64,000 nt of DNA, taken from contig NZ_CP022222.1 in assembly GCF_009930815.1 (NCBI RefSeq), positions 7,482,501 to 7,546,500 of the forward strand. Reading direction: 5' to 3'. Numbering within the stretch: the first letter of the stretch is position 1; every line of letters starts with the position of its first letter. Below the pieces are notes generated by a model. It saw only the letters and a list, made by a program, of their open reading frames with translations. It was not told where the DNA came from and did not search any database. Both the position numbers and the translations under genes were made by a program. Source of the stretch: Bradyrhizobium sp. CCBAU 051011 (GTDB lineage: Bacteria; Pseudomonadota; Alphaproteobacteria; Rhizobiales; Xanthobacteraceae). This document shows, one piece after another, positions 1 to 8,557 of the stretch.

Positions 1-356
1 CGCTGCTGCCCCGCGGCATCGAGCGGATGGGAGTCGAGGTCGCGCGCGACATGCGCGAGGGCCTCAATGGCGCCGACATCGTGATGATGCTGCGGCTGCA
101 GCGCGAGCGCATGAACGGCTCGTTCGTGCCGTCGTCGGGCGAGTATTTTCACTATTTCGGCCTCGACCAGAAGAAACTATCCTACGCCAAGCCGGATGCG
201 CTGGTGATGCATCCGGGGCCGATGAACCGCGGCGTCGAGATCGACTCGCTCGTGGCAGACGGCGCGCAATCGCTGATCCGTGAACAAGTCGAAATGGGAG
301 TGGCAGTGCGGATGGCGGTGCTGGAAGCGCTCGCCCGCAACCTGCCGAACGCGTAA
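1..356 (+). CDS. pyrB: Aspartate carbamoyltransferase catalytic chain, 3' part only
   Basis: This is the C-terminal end of the enzyme that joins carbamoyl phosphate to aspartate in the second step of de novo pyrimidine synthesis. The frame is open from the left edge (first full codon at base 3, residues [13 protein letters not shown]), so the gene begins outside the window and 117 codons are visible. The family motif [11 protein letters not shown] near the C terminus is intact. The TAA stop lies three bases before the ATG of the next gene, so the two are almost certainly cotranscribed and probably translationally coupled. Confidence 0.95.
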   Translation, partial: LLPRGIERMGVEVARDMREGLNGADIVMMLRLQRERMNGSFVPSSGEYFHYFGLDQKKLSYAKPDALVMHPGPMNRGVEIDSLVADGAQSLIREQVEMGVAVRMAVLEALARNLPNA

Positions 357-359
357 ATC

Positions 360-1661
360 ATGCTGACCGACCGCCGACCGATCCTGCTTGCCAACGCCCG
401 CGTCGTCGATCCCTCCAGGGATTTCGACGGGCCCGGTGACGTCCTGATTGCCGATGGCACCATCCGCGATAGCAAGCGCGGCATCGGCGCCGCCGGCGTG
501 CCCGAAGGCACCGACATCATCAATTGTGCCGGCAAGATCGTAGCCCCCGGCCTGATTGACTTGCGCGCCTTTGTCGGCGAGCCCGGCGCCAGCCACCGCG
601 AAACCTTTGCCTCCGCGAGCCAGGCGGCCGCGGCCGGCGGCATCACCACTATCATCTGCCAGCCGGACACCTCGCCCGTCATCGACAATTCGGCGACCGT
701 CGACTTCGTGCTGCGCCGCGCCCGCGACACCGCGATCGTCAATATCCACCCGATGGCCGCGCTGACCAAGGGGCTGGGCGGGCAGGAGATGACCGAGATC
801 GGGCTGTTGAAGGCTGCCGGCGCGGTTGCCTTCACCGATGGCGACAAGAGCGTCACCAATGCGCAGGTGATGCGCCGGGCACTGACCTACGCGCGCGATT
901 TCGATGCGCTGATCGTGCACCACACCGAGGATCCCGATCTGGTCGGCGAAGGCGTGATGAACGAGGGCGAGTTCGCCGCCCGCCTCGGCCTGGTCGGCAT
1001 TCCCAATGCCGCCGAATGCATCATCCTCGAACGCGACATGCGGCTCGTGGCGCTGACCGGCGGGCGCTATCATGCGGCTTCGCTGTCCTCGATGGAGTCG
1101 CTCGAAATTCTCAAACGCGCGCGCGACGCCGGCCTCGACGTCAGCGCATCGGTGTCGATCAACCACGTCACGCTGAACGAAAACGATATCGGCCCCTACC
1201 GGACCTTCCTGAAACTGTCGCCGCCGCTGCGTACCGAGGAAGACCGCCTCGCTTTGGTCGCGGCCGTCGCCTCCGGCCTGGTCGACGTCGTGATGTCCGA
1301 TCACAATCCGCAGGACGTCGAGGTCAAGCGGCTGCCGTTCGCGGAAGCCGCGAGCGGCGCGGTCGGCCTGCAGACCATGCTGCCGGCGGCCCTGCGGCTG
1401 ATTCACAACGGCGAGATGGACTTCAAGACGCTGATCCGGGCGATGTCGACGCGGCCTGCGGAGTTGCTCGGCCTGCCCGGCGGCTCGCTCCGCGCCGGTT
1501 CCCCAGCCGATGTCATCGTAATCGATCCCGATACGCCTTGGGTGCTCGATCCCACCGACCTCAAATCGCAATGCAAGAACACTCCATTCGACGAAGCCCG
1601 CTTCTCGGGACGCGTCGTGCGTACTATCGTGGGCGGACGGACGGTCTATGAACATGTCTGA
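360..1661 (+). CDS. pyrC: Dihydroorotase-like protein (PyrC/PyrC' type) lacking the HxH metal ligands
   Basis: A 433-residue amidohydrolase of the class I dihydroorotase family, directly downstream of pyrB. Dihydroorotase closes carbamoyl aspartate to dihydroorotate. Family motifs kept are NIHPMAALTKG, GVMNEGEF, SDHNPQ and the C-terminal GSPADVIVID strand. The N-terminal metal motif, normally HxHxREPG after a GL(I/V)D strand, reads LRAFVGEPG here (residues 68-76), so both histidines and the arginine are replaced. The later histidine of the HxxH(L/V)S segment is serine (YHAASLSS). This pattern resembles the non-catalytic PyrC' that is needed for ATCase assembly in pseudomonads. Membership in the family is certain; whether this copy is catalytic is doubtful. 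Confidence 0.85.
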   Translation: MLTDRRPILLANARVVDPSRDFDGPGDVLIADGTIRDSKRGIGAAGVPEGTDIINCAGKIVAPGLIDLRAFVGEPGASHRETFASASQAAAAGGITTIICQPDTSPVIDNSATVDFVLRRARDTAIVNIHPMAALTKGLGGQEMTEIGLLKAAGAVAFTDGDKSVTNAQVMRRALTYARDFDALIVHHTEDPDLVGEGVMNEGEFAARLGLVGIPNAAECIILERDMRLVALTGGRYHAASLSSMESLEILKRARDAGLDVSASVSINHVTLNENDIGPYRTFLKLSPPLRTEEDRLALVAAVASGLVDVVMSDHNPQDVEVKRLPFAEAASGAVGLQTMLPAALRLIHNGEMDFKTLIRAMSTRPAELLGLPGGSLRAGSPADVIVIDPDTPWVLDPTDLKSQCKNTPFDEARFSGRVVRTIVGGRTVYEHV

Positions 1662-1696
1662 TTCGCCCGTAACGGGCCGCGGTGGGAGCTACCGCA

Positions 1697-2287
1697 ATGT
1701 CTGACGCATTCCTCATCGTCGCTTTCCTGATCGGCTATCTGCTCGGCTCGATCCCGTTCGGTCTGGTGCTGACCAAACTGGCCGGGACGCAGGATCTGCG
1801 CACGATCGGAAGCGGCAATATCGGCGCCACCAACGTGCTGCGCACCGGCAGCAAGGGCCTCGCCGCGGCAACGCTGATCGGCGACATGCTCAAGGGCACG
1901 GTCGCCGTCATCTTCGCCGGCTACTACGGGGGCGCCAATGCGGCGATGCTGGCTGCGCTCGGCGCTTTCCTTGGCCACCTCTTCCCGGTCTGGCTCAAGT
2001 TCAACGGCGGCAAAGGCGTCGCCACCTATATTGGCGTGCTGATCGGCCTGTTCTGGCCGGCAGCCCTGATATTCTGCCTGATCTGGTTAGCTACCGCCTT
2101 CACGACGCGCTATTCGTCGCTGTCGGCACTGGTCGCCGCGTTCGTGACGCCGCTGTTCCTGTGGTGGTTCGGCCACCCCGCGCTGGCCTCGCTGTTCGTC
2201 GTGCTGACGCTGCTCCTGTTCTGGAAGCACAGCGAGAACATCAAGCGGTTGCAGGCAGGGACTGAAGGGCGGATCGGGGCGAGGTAG
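1697..2287 (+). CDS. plsY: Glycerol-3-phosphate acyltransferase PlsY
   Basis: An integral membrane enzyme of 196 residues that transfers the acyl group of acyl phosphate to glycerol 3-phosphate, the first step of phospholipid synthesis. Five hydrophobic segments are visible. The family motifs GSIPFG (residues 17-22), [12 protein letters not shown] (about 38-49) and the later FNGGKGVAT loop (about 97-105) are intact. An upstream in-frame GTG at 1682 exists, but the ATG at 1697 is preferred because GGGAG at 1684-1688 is correctly spaced and PlsY proteins begin just before the first membrane helix. The gene is 35 bases after pyrC and may be in the same operon. Confidence 0.95.
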   Translation: MSDAFLIVAFLIGYLLGSIPFGLVLTKLAGTQDLRTIGSGNIGATNVLRTGSKGLAAATLIGDMLKGTVAVIFAGYYGGANAAMLAALGAFLGHLFPVWLKFNGGKGVATYIGVLIGLFWPAALIFCLIWLATAFTTRYSSLSALVAAFVTPLFLWWFGHPALASLFVVLTLLLFWKHSENIKRLQAGTEGRIGAR

Positions 2288-2298
2288 GCGGCAGCGCG

Positions 2299-2378
2299 GT
2301 AGGGCGGATTAGGCGAAGCCGTAATCCGCCGATTTGGCCGCACAGTCCGGCGGATTACGCTGCGCTAATCCGCCCTAC
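2299..2378. repeat. Palindromic intergenic repeat, convergent plsY/amidase junction
   Basis: Two arms that are near reverse complements of each other face each other. The left arm (2299-2331) begins GTAGGGCGGATTAGGCGAAG and the right arm (2349-2378) ends GCTAATCCGCCCTAC. They can fold into a long hairpin with a loop of about 17 bases. The sequence is of the kind dispersed between genes in Bradyrhizobium. It lies between two convergent genes, so it may also end transcription. The stop codon of the amidase (2375-2377) lies inside the right arm. Confidence 0.8.
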
Positions 2379-3613
2379 GATTTAAGCGCCTCCTCAACAA
2401 ACCGCGCCGCCGCCAATGCCTTCGCATCCGCGCCGTATCGCGCAATCACCTGCACGCCGACCGGCAGTCCGCCATCTGCGACATACGCGGGAACGTTGAC
2501 GCAGGGCACACCCATCAGCGTCCACAGCCGGTTGTAACGGGCGTCGCCGGTCGAGCCCAATCCCTTGGGCGCCGCGCCGGGCGCCGACAGGGTCAATATC
2601 ACGTCGACATCGTCGAACACTTTTTCCAACGCCTGTCTGGCGCGGCTCGCAACGCCCATCGCCTCGTCATAGGCGGCTGCTGTCGTCCCCTTGCTTTCGT
2701 CGAGCCGCGCGCGCAAGAGCGGCGCCATCGCCTCGTAATTTTCGCGGTACTCCCAGGCGAGCGCCTGATGCGCCTCGAATTCCTGGATCACCGGATGTGC
2801 CCGCCATGCCTCCGCAACAATTTCCTGCAAATCAACCCCATGCACAGTAGCACCGGCGCGTTCCGCCACGCGCGCGGCGGTCTGCAGCGCCTCCGCGCCC
2901 GCGGCTTCGGGCGCTCCGGCAAACTGTTGCGTCACGACGCCGATGCGCGGCGAGGCGACCGATGCAGGCGGCGCCAATTCAGGCCGACCGGTCATCGCGG
3001 ACAGCCCGCGCGCCACGTCGTCCACGCCGGCCGCAAACAGGCCTACCGTGTCGAGCGTCCATGAATAGCATTTGACGCCGACGGTGGGCAGCAAGCGGTA
3101 GGATGGCTTGATCGCGGCGACGCCGCAAAACGAGGCCGGCCGGATCACCGAACCGCCGGTCTGCGTTCCCAGCGCGAGCGGGATCATGCCTGCCGCCACC
3201 GCCGCCGCCGAGCCGGACGACGATCCGCCGGGCGTGTGACCATGATTGTGCGGATTGAGCGTCGGCGTCGGATCCACGGAAGCGAATGCCGTCGTCGTGG
3301 TCTTGCCGACGATCGTCGCGCCCGCCTGCTTCAACATCATCACCACAGCCGCATCGCCGCGCGACCGATATCCCCGGTAGATCGGCGAACCCATTTCGGT
3401 CGGGAAATCCACCGTATCCATGATGTCCTTGATGCCGACGGCAATGCCGCGCAGCGGCCCGGCGCTTGCCGCGCGCACATTTTCGGCACGGCAGACGAAT
3501 GCACCGATGGTCTTTTCTTTCGCACGGATCGCTTCCTGCGATTGTGCGATGGCGGCGTCGGGTGAAAGTTCGCCGGCATCGATGCGGCGCTGGAGTTCGG
3601 CGAGTGAGATCAT
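2375..3613 (-). CDS. Amidase (amidase-signature family)
   Basis: A 412-residue amidase-signature hydrolase; substrate unknown. The Ser-cisSer-Lys catalytic apparatus is visible: Lys62 in VGIKDIMDT, the serine-rich loop PGGSSSGSAAAVAAG (about 129-143), and the nucleophile segment GTQTGGSVIRPASFCG. The length is slightly under the family norm of about 450. The ATG at 3613 has AGGAAG about 8 bases upstream. The gene is transcribed against plsY and divergently from dprA, so it interrupts a normally compact core cluster and is probably an accessory gene. It could act on small amides; it shows no GatA-specific context (no gatB or gatC nearby). Confidence 0.88.
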   Translation of the reverse strand: MISLAELQRRIDAGELSPDAAIAQSQEAIRAKEKTIGAFVCRAENVRAASAGPLRGIAVGIKDIMDTVDFPTEMGSPIYRGYRSRGDAAVVMMLKQAGATIVGKTTTTAFASVDPTPTLNPHNHGHTPGGSSSGSAAAVAAGMIPLALGTQTGGSVIRPASFCGVAAIKPSYRLLPTVGVKCYSWTLDTVGLFAAGVDDVARGLSAMTGRPELAPPASVASPRIGVVTQQFAGAPEAAGAEALQTAARVAERAGATVHGVDLQEIVAEAWRAHPVIQEFEAHQALAWEYRENYEAMAPLLRARLDESKGTTAAAYDEAMGVASRARQALEKVFDDVDVILTLSAPGAAPKGLGSTGDARYNRLWTLMGVPCVNVPAYVADGGLPVGVQVIARYGADAKALAAARFVEEALKS

Positions 3614-3684
3614 GGGGCGCTTCCTGCGATGACCGAAGGATTTTTAGAGACGACCTTGTCAGGGGACAAGTGGGCGCCCTCTTA

Positions 3685-3778
3685 CGTCATGGCCGGGCTT
3701 GTCCCGGCCATCCACGTCTTACTTGGCCGCCGCAGCAGGAAAAGACGTGGATGCCCGGCCCAAGGCCGGGCATGACGA
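3685..3778. repeat. Long imperfect inverted repeat (REP-like) upstream of dprA
   Basis: CGTCATGGCCGGGCTTGTCC at 3685 is mirrored by the end of the element, GGCCGGGCATGACG, at 3764-3777. Inner arms CCACGTCTT and AAGACGTGG also pair. The whole forms a long two-armed hairpin. It fits the dispersed palindromic elements of Bradyrhizobium genomes and has no open frame. It lies in the 221-base space between the divergent amidase and dprA genes. Confidence 0.75.
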
Positions 3779-3834
3779 CTGAATAACTTGAAACAGCTTG
3801 CTCGCAATCTCAGGTTGGGCAAAGCTGCATTCGC

Positions 3835-4953
3835 ATGCATGACCGTACACCGCCTACCCCTCACCTCACCGACGCCGAGCGAATTGACCGGCTCCGGCTG
3901 ATCCGGTCCGACAATGTCGGCCCGCGCACCTTCAACTCGCTCATCGGCCATTTCGGTAGTGCGCGCACGGCACTGGACCGGCTGCCCGATCTGGCGCTTC
4001 GTGGCGGGGCTGCGCGTTCGGGGCGCATCTGCAGCGCGGAAGAAGCGCAAGCCGAACTGGCCGCGAGCAACCGGATCGGCGTCTCGTTGGTCGTGCCGGG
4101 CGAAGCCGCCTACCCGCCGCGGCTGGCGGCGCTCGACGATCCGCCGCCCTTGCTCGGCGTGCGCGGCGCGCCCGAGGCGCTGATGCGGCCGATGATCGCG
4201 ATCGTCGGCTCTCGCAACGCTTCCGGCGCCGGACTGAAATTCGCCGGCCAACTGGCGCGCGATCTCGGCGACGCCGGCTTCGTCGTCATCTCCGGGCTGG
4301 CGCGCGGCATCGATCAGGCCGCGCATCGCGCGACGGTCCAAAGTGGGACGGTCGCAGTGCTGGCCGGCGGCCATGACCGGATCTATCCGCCCGAGCACGA
4401 GGATTTGCTGGCGGCCCTGCTCGAAAATGGCGGCGCGATTTCCGAAATGCCGCTCGGCCACGTGCCGCGCGCCCGCGACTTTCCCCGCCGCAACCGCCTG
4501 ATCTCGGGCGCGTCGCTCGGCGTCGTCGTGATCGAGGCCGCGCACCGCTCGGGATCGCTGATCACGGCGCGGATGGCCGCCGAGCAGGGCCGCGAAGTGT
4601 TCGCGGTGCCGGGCTCGCCGCTCGATCCGCGCGCCGCCGGCACCAACGATCTGATCAAGCAGGGCGCGGCGCTGGTCACCGAAGCCAGCGACGTCATCAA
4701 CGCAGTTCAACCGATCCTGGAGCGGCCGATCGTGCTCGAGGCGCGTGAAGGCGGTGACGAGCCGCTCGATTTCGACATCGATCCGGGCGTACGCCAACGC
4801 ATTGTCACGCTGCTCGGTCCGAGCCCGATCAGCCTCGACGATCTGATCCGGATGTCGGGGCTATCAGCCACCATCGTTCGCACGGTGCTGCTCGAACTCG
4901 AACTGGCGGGCCGCCTGGAGCGCCATGGCGGCGGGCTAGTGTCGCTGATCTAG
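3835..4953 (+). CDS. dprA: DNA-processing protein DprA
   Basis: A 372-residue cytoplasmic protein that binds single-stranded DNA and loads RecA during natural transformation and related repair. The N-terminal SAM-like region (about 1-90) is followed by the Rossmann core with [40 protein letters not shown] and [11 protein letters not shown]-terminal winged-helix segment starts near residue 310 ([34 protein letters not shown]). The ATG at 3835 has only a weak ribosome-binding site. In most relatives dprA directly precedes topA; here 7 kb separates them. The stop codon overlaps a 19-bp repeat that recurs inverted at 8539-8557. Confidence 0.95.
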   Translation: MHDRTPPTPHLTDAERIDRLRLIRSDNVGPRTFNSLIGHFGSARTALDRLPDLALRGGAARSGRICSAEEAQAELAASNRIGVSLVVPGEAAYPPRLAALDDPPPLLGVRGAPEALMRPMIAIVGSRNASGAGLKFAGQLARDLGDAGFVVISGLARGIDQAAHRATVQSGTVAVLAGGHDRIYPPEHEDLLAALLENGGAISEMPLGHVPRARDFPRRNRLISGASLGVVVIEAAHRSGSLITARMAAEQGREVFAVPGSPLDPRAAGTNDLIKQGAALVTEASDVINAVQPILERPIVLEAREGGDEPLDFDIDPGVRQRIVTLLGPSPISLDDLIRMSGLSATIVRTVLLELELAGRLERHGGGLVSLI

Positions 4954-4969
4954 GGCGTGTACCCACAAA
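4951..4969 (+). repeat. Left copy of 19-bp inverted repeat bracketing the insert
   Basis: TAGGGCGTGTACCCACAAA starts with the dprA stop codon. A copy matching 17 of 19 bases lies inverted at 8539-8557, where it supplies the stop codon of an HxlR regulator. The bases that follow, to about 5050, look like a decayed non-coding repeat ending in GTGACCCAAGGCGGACAT. Confidence 0.75.
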
Positions 4970-5055
4970 AGCGACGTCGGCTTCTGAGGGCCGAGCGGAA
5001 ACCTTCTGATCGGCTAAGCACTACTGCTGGTGACCCAAGGCGGACATGCGCAAAA

Positions 5056-5964
5056 TCAGCTTGCCAGATGGTCCTTGGCAATGGCCCGAACCAAGTTGAC
5101 GAATTGTCTAAGCACCGGCGACGGATCGCCTCGTCGCGATGCCAGTCCCAGAACCGCTTTCGGCCCTGTGCCTTGCAGGCGCCGATAAACAACCCCAGCC
5201 ATGCGCACACTCTGCATCGTCGATGGCACCATGGCGATGCCGAGCCCAGCCGCAACTAGGCTAAGCGCCGACGTAATTCGCGGCGCCGGCTGGCCAAGAC
5301 GCGGAACAAAGCCGGCTGCTCGGCAGGCTGCAATGGTCTCATCACGCAAACCGGTCCCCGGCGGGCCGATAAGGATAAACGGATCGCTCGCGAGGCCCTT
5401 CAGCGGCACGGCCTTGGATCTGCCGGTTCTTGCCAACGGGTGATGACGTGGCAAGGCTGCGACAATCGGCTCCTCCTGTAGGGGCGTTACTATGACACCC
5501 TCTGCATGGATTTGCGCCGCCCTCACGAACGCAACGTCCATCTGGTCATTGTTAAACCGCGCGACGATCTCGTTGCTAAGTCCCTCCTCGAGCACCAGCG
5601 ACACTAGCGGAAAGGTTTCGCTGAACGAGCGAATGGCCTTCGGCACGAGCGGATTGAAAGGCGCCGTGGGGGCAATGCCGACGCAAAGTCGACCCTGTTC
5701 ACCCCGTGCCGCACGCCGAGTTGTCTCGAGCGCGCGATCAAGATGCATGAGCATGGCTTTAGCTTCCGCGAAGAGTGCCTTGCCCGCGGCGGTCAACTCG
5801 ACACCGCGAGGCAAGCGGCGGAAAAGCTGCACCTTCAGCTCTCGTTCCATTAGCTGGATTTGCCGGCTGAGGGGCGGCTGCTGCATATCGAGCCGCTCCG
5901 CAGCCCGTGTGACGTGCCCCTCCTCCGCAACCGCAATGAAGTACCGAAGGCGTTTCAGATCCAT
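5056..5964 (-). CDS. LysR-family transcriptional regulator
   Basis: A 302-residue regulator with the N-terminal LysR winged helix-turn-helix (RLRYFIAVAEEGHVTRAAERLDMQQPPLSRQI, residues about 4-35) and a C-terminal periplasmic-binding-like effector domain beginning near residue 90. An alternative ATG lies two codons earlier at 5970. It is divergent from the Bug-type receptor at 6086, an arrangement in which LysR proteins usually control the neighbouring uptake gene in response to its ligand. Base composition is lower in GC than the core genes. The effector is not predictable. Confidence 0.9.
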   Translation of the reverse strand: MDLKRLRYFIAVAEEGHVTRAAERLDMQQPPLSRQIQLMERELKVQLFRRLPRGVELTAAGKALFAEAKAMLMHLDRALETTRRAARGEQGRLCVGIAPTAPFNPLVPKAIRSFSETFPLVSLVLEEGLSNEIVARFNNDQMDVAFVRAAQIHAEGVIVTPLQEEPIVAALPRHHPLARTGRSKAVPLKGLASDPFILIGPPGTGLRDETIAACRAAGFVPRLGQPAPRITSALSLVAAGLGIAMVPSTMQSVRMAGVVYRRLQGTGPKAVLGLASRRGDPSPVLRQFVNLVRAIAKDHLAS

Positions 5965-6085
5965 AGCCATACCGAAAAAGTATCGCATTCACTCTTTTAA
6001 TATCATGGCTCAAGCCGGATCAAAACCCTATCGTGAAGTACCGGCTCAGCTAGGGGGCCGGCACCTCAGGAGAAGGAATTTTGAC

Positions 6086-7057
6086 ATGCCGCAGCGCCGC
6101 GACTTCCTACGGCTGATGGCAACAGCAATCATAGCCCCCTTGCCAGGGCCCGCAGTGGCTCAGGCCTATCCATCGAAGCCGGTGCGGCTTGTCGTCGGGT
6201 TTCCCGCGGGCGGCCCGGTGGATATCGCTGCCCGTCTCATTGCGCCGTGGTTAACTGAGCGATTGGGTCAGTCCTTCGTGGTCGACAATCAGCCCGGCGA
6301 GAGCGGGAACGGTGCAACCAGATCGGTCATCAGAGCGGTGCCGGACGGGTACACGCTGCTCATCTGTGGCCCGGTGAACACGTTCAATACGACACTCTTT
6401 GAAAGCCTCGATTTCAATTTTGGGCGCGACATAGCACCGGTCGCCAGCCTTTGGCGTGTCCCGCTCGTCATTGAGGTACATCCCTCAGTTCCTGTGAGGA
6501 CAATTCCGGATCTGATCGCTCACGCGAAAGCCAATCCCGGAAGACTGAGGGTGGGATTTGCGGGTCGTGGCACGCCGCAGCACGTAGCGATCGAGCTATT
6601 CAAAACGATGGCCGGTGCCGACTTAACACTTGTGCCCTATTTGGGCTCGACGCCTGCGCTTGCCGACCTGATGGCCGGCAGCATCGATGTCATGTTCGAT
6701 CCGCTGCCGTCCTCCATAGCGCATATCAAGAGCGGCAAGCTCATAGCACTAGCAGTCACTGCCCCAACGAGGTCAGAAGCCTTGCCTGATGTCCCAATAG
6801 TCGCTGATTCTGTGGCTGGCTACGAGGCAGGATCGTGGTTCGGCATTGGCGCACCGAAAGGAACACCGGCTAATGTCATTGAGAAGCTAAACATGGAGGT
6901 CCAGGCCGCGTTCGGCAATGCAAGCATCAAAGCCCATCTCTCGGGGCTTGGCGCGTTCGTGATTCCGGGTTCACCGGATCAGTTCGGAAAATTCATCCGC
7001 GAGGAAACCGAGAAGTACGCAGGCGTCATCCGTACGGCGAAGATTGCGGTCAAGTAG
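6086..7057 (+). CDS. Bug/TctC-family tripartite tricarboxylate transporter substrate-binding protein
   Basis: A 323-residue periplasmic receptor of the Bug family, which captures small carboxylates or other solutes. The N terminus MPQRRDFLRLMATAIIAPLP with a cut near AVAQA suggests a Tat signal (twin Arg then FL). Mature motifs include YPSKPVRLVVGFPAGGPVDIAARL, ESGNGATRSVIRAVPDGYTLL and LTLVPYLGSTPALADLMAGSIDVMFD. The ATG at 6086 has AGGAGAAGG about 9 bases upstream. No TctA or TctB membrane genes are adjacent, which is common for orphan Bug receptors. The codon use (many ATA, CTA, TTA) is unlike that of core genes here and suggests transfer. Confidence 0.9.
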   Translation: MPQRRDFLRLMATAIIAPLPGPAVAQAYPSKPVRLVVGFPAGGPVDIAARLIAPWLTERLGQSFVVDNQPGESGNGATRSVIRAVPDGYTLLICGPVNTFNTTLFESLDFNFGRDIAPVASLWRVPLVIEVHPSVPVRTIPDLIAHAKANPGRLRVGFAGRGTPQHVAIELFKTMAGADLTLVPYLGSTPALADLMAGSIDVMFDPLPSSIAHIKSGKLIALAVTAPTRSEALPDVPIVADSVAGYEAGSWFGIGAPKGTPANVIEKLNMEVQAAFGNASIKAHLSGLGAFVIPGSPDQFGKFIREETEKYAGVIRTAKIAVK

Positions 7058-7278
7058 CCCTCAGACATGATCTCAAGGTCCGCTTCTGGACCCTAAGCCG
7101 ACCAACTTCGTCACTTCCGGCTGGTCTGGTATTGAGGGCAGTCCGGACATCGCATCAGCGATCCTTCGACCGCCGCTTGTGACCCAACTCGGAAGTCGCC
7201 GGGCGTGAAGTCTTGCTTACGACGCGGCGTAATGACACAATCGGAAGCCAACCGTTCTGATGACATCAGGAGGAAGCC
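7058..7278. other. Non-coding spacer with decayed repeat sequence
   Basis: No convincing gene is present. The sequence carries fragments of the type GTCCGCTTCTGG, GTCCGGACATCG and TTGTGACCCAACTCGGAAGT. These recur in degenerate form at about 5030-5055, 7736-7860 and 8455-8515, that is, at every gene junction in this insert. Confidence 0.5.
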
Positions 7279-7731
7279 ATGCTCGGATTCGGACGAGTCT
7301 TGTTGGTGGCGCTGTTGGCGATGGCTCCAGCTCAGGTGTTCGCAGGTCCCGAGGAGGAGGCGGATGCTTTGTTTGCCCGATGGAAAGCTGCTTACGACGC
7401 CAACGACAACGTCGCCGTCGCTAAGCTGTATGCGACCGACGCGATCCTACATGGCACCAGGAGCAGAGATCTAACATTGGGGCGTGAGGCAATTACGCAA
7501 TACTTTACTGTGGTAATCGGCACCGGCAACAAGGTCGAATTCGTGGAGAAGCAGCTGAAGGTGATCAATCCCACAACCATACTGGCAGTCGGCTTCAACG
7601 ATTTCATGCGTAACCGCGAGGGCAAACTCGTGCCAGAGCCAGCACGTTTCATGATGGTTCTTGTCAAAGAGAGCAACGATTGGGTCATAGCCCATCATCA
7701 CTCGTCATTGCGTCCACCGCCCAAGCAGTGA
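7279..7731 (+). CDS. Secreted NTF2-like (SnoaL/DUF4440-type) protein
   Basis: A 150-residue protein with a signal peptide (MLGFGRVLLVALLAMAPAQVFA, cleavage near residue 22). It is followed by one NTF2-like cone domain: a helical start EEEADALFARWKAAYDANDNVAVAKLYATDAILHG, then strands ending in WVIAHHHSSLRP. This fold is found in SgcJ/EcaC-type proteins and polyketide cyclases; the His-His-His near the C terminus is typical of the DUF4440 group. An AGGAGG lies 7 bases before the ATG. The function is unknown. It sits alone between two stretches of decayed repeat. Confidence 0.8.
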   Translation: MLGFGRVLLVALLAMAPAQVFAGPEEEADALFARWKAAYDANDNVAVAKLYATDAILHGTRSRDLTLGREAITQYFTVVIGTGNKVEFVEKQLKVINPTTILAVGFNDFMRNREGKLVPEPARFMMVLVKESNDWVIAHHHSSLRPPPKQ

Positions 7732-7902
7732 AGTTCCGCTCTTGGCCCGAAAGCGATGTCCGGTCTGGCTCTGCAATCGTAGGCTTACCGAGGCAAACCG
7801 GAAGTAGCCGAACAATCGACCGAATCGCGCCTTATGACCCTTTCCGGAAGTCCCGCAACTAAATATTCTTTCGCCGTGTATTCCTATGAAGCGCTTCGCA
7901 CC

Positions 7903-8424
7903 ATGCGCAGGGTCATCGTCATTGGTTGCCAAGGCAGCGGCAAAACACGCCTCGCCCTGAACCTGGGGCAAAAGCTGGGGCTGCCGGTGGTGCATCTTGA
8001 TGTGCTCTACTGGCTGCCCGGTTGGAAGGCATCGGACAAAGCGAGCTTTCGGGCGCGCGTCGCCGATGCAATCGCGAGCGAGGGCTGGGTCGTCGACGGC
8101 AGTTTCTCGGGGCTGGCCTTCGATCTTACGCTGGCGCGGGCCGATACCTTGGTTGTTATCGAGCGCCCGCGTTGGCTCTGCCAGTGGCGTATCGCCTGGC
8201 GTTCAGCCTTTGCTCGCGACGGGATACGACCGGACTTGCCCAAGGGATGCCCAGAACAGTTCGACTGGAATTTGATGCGAGAGGCGTGGCGCTACAACGC
8301 CGACCGCAAGCCAGTTATCGAGGCTGAGCGCCTGAAGTATGGTGCAGAAGTGCCGGTCGTTCGCCTAAGCCGCGACCGGGAGATCAAGGATTTTGCTGCC
8401 TCGCCAGCACATTCATCGCGCTAA
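7903..8424 (+). CDS. P-loop kinase-like protein (topology modulation/adenylate kinase-like family)
   Basis: A 173-residue P-loop NTPase. The Walker A motif is GCQGSGKT at residues 7-14, immediately followed by LALNLGQKLGLPVVHLDVLYWLPGW, the signature of the small family annotated as topology modulation or FlaR-like proteins and related to adenylate and shikimate kinases. The ATG at 7903 is chosen over upstream starts because the protein family begins with the first strand (MRRVIVIGC). The ribosome-binding site is weak. Substrate unknown. Confidence 0.78.
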   Translation: MRRVIVIGCQGSGKTRLALNLGQKLGLPVVHLDVLYWLPGWKASDKASFRARVADAIASEGWVVDGSFSGLAFDLTLARADTLVVIERPRWLCQWRIAWRSAFARDGIRPDLPKGCPEQFDWNLMREAWRYNADRKPVIEAERLKYGAEVPVVRLSRDREIKDFAASPAHSSR

Positions 8425-8538
8425 GAACATTGGCGCAATGTCTCTTCTTGGCACTTCAGCGACCTCCAGCGATGTCCGCTTTTGTGCTGCTGTTGAGCGA
8501 TGAGCCGACATCAGGCACGACGAAGACTACGCCCCTGA

Positions 8539-8557
8539 TTTATGAGTACACGCCCTA
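8539..8557 (-). repeat. Right copy of 19-bp inverted repeat bracketing the insert
   Basis: Read on the minus strand this is TAGGGCGTGTACTCATAAA, matching the left copy at 4951-4969 at 17 of 19 bases. It contains the stop codon of the HxlR regulator that follows. Confidence 0.75.

Noticed and set aside
177..1655. Long open frame antisense to pyrC on the minus strand (492 codons)
   Set aside because: The product is rich in Arg, Gly, Asp, His and Gln with no fold, as expected from the shadow of a high-GC gene; pyrC on the plus strand has clear family motifs.
5492..6085. N-terminal extension of the Bug receptor frame back to 5492
   Set aside because: The extension is antisense to the LysR gene; a strong ribosome-binding site and a signal peptide mark the true start at 6086.
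4951..8557. Complete insertion sequence or integrative element
   Set aside because: The 19-bp inverted repeats exist, but there is no transposase, integrase or target duplication inside; kept only as a repeat-bracketed accessory segment.
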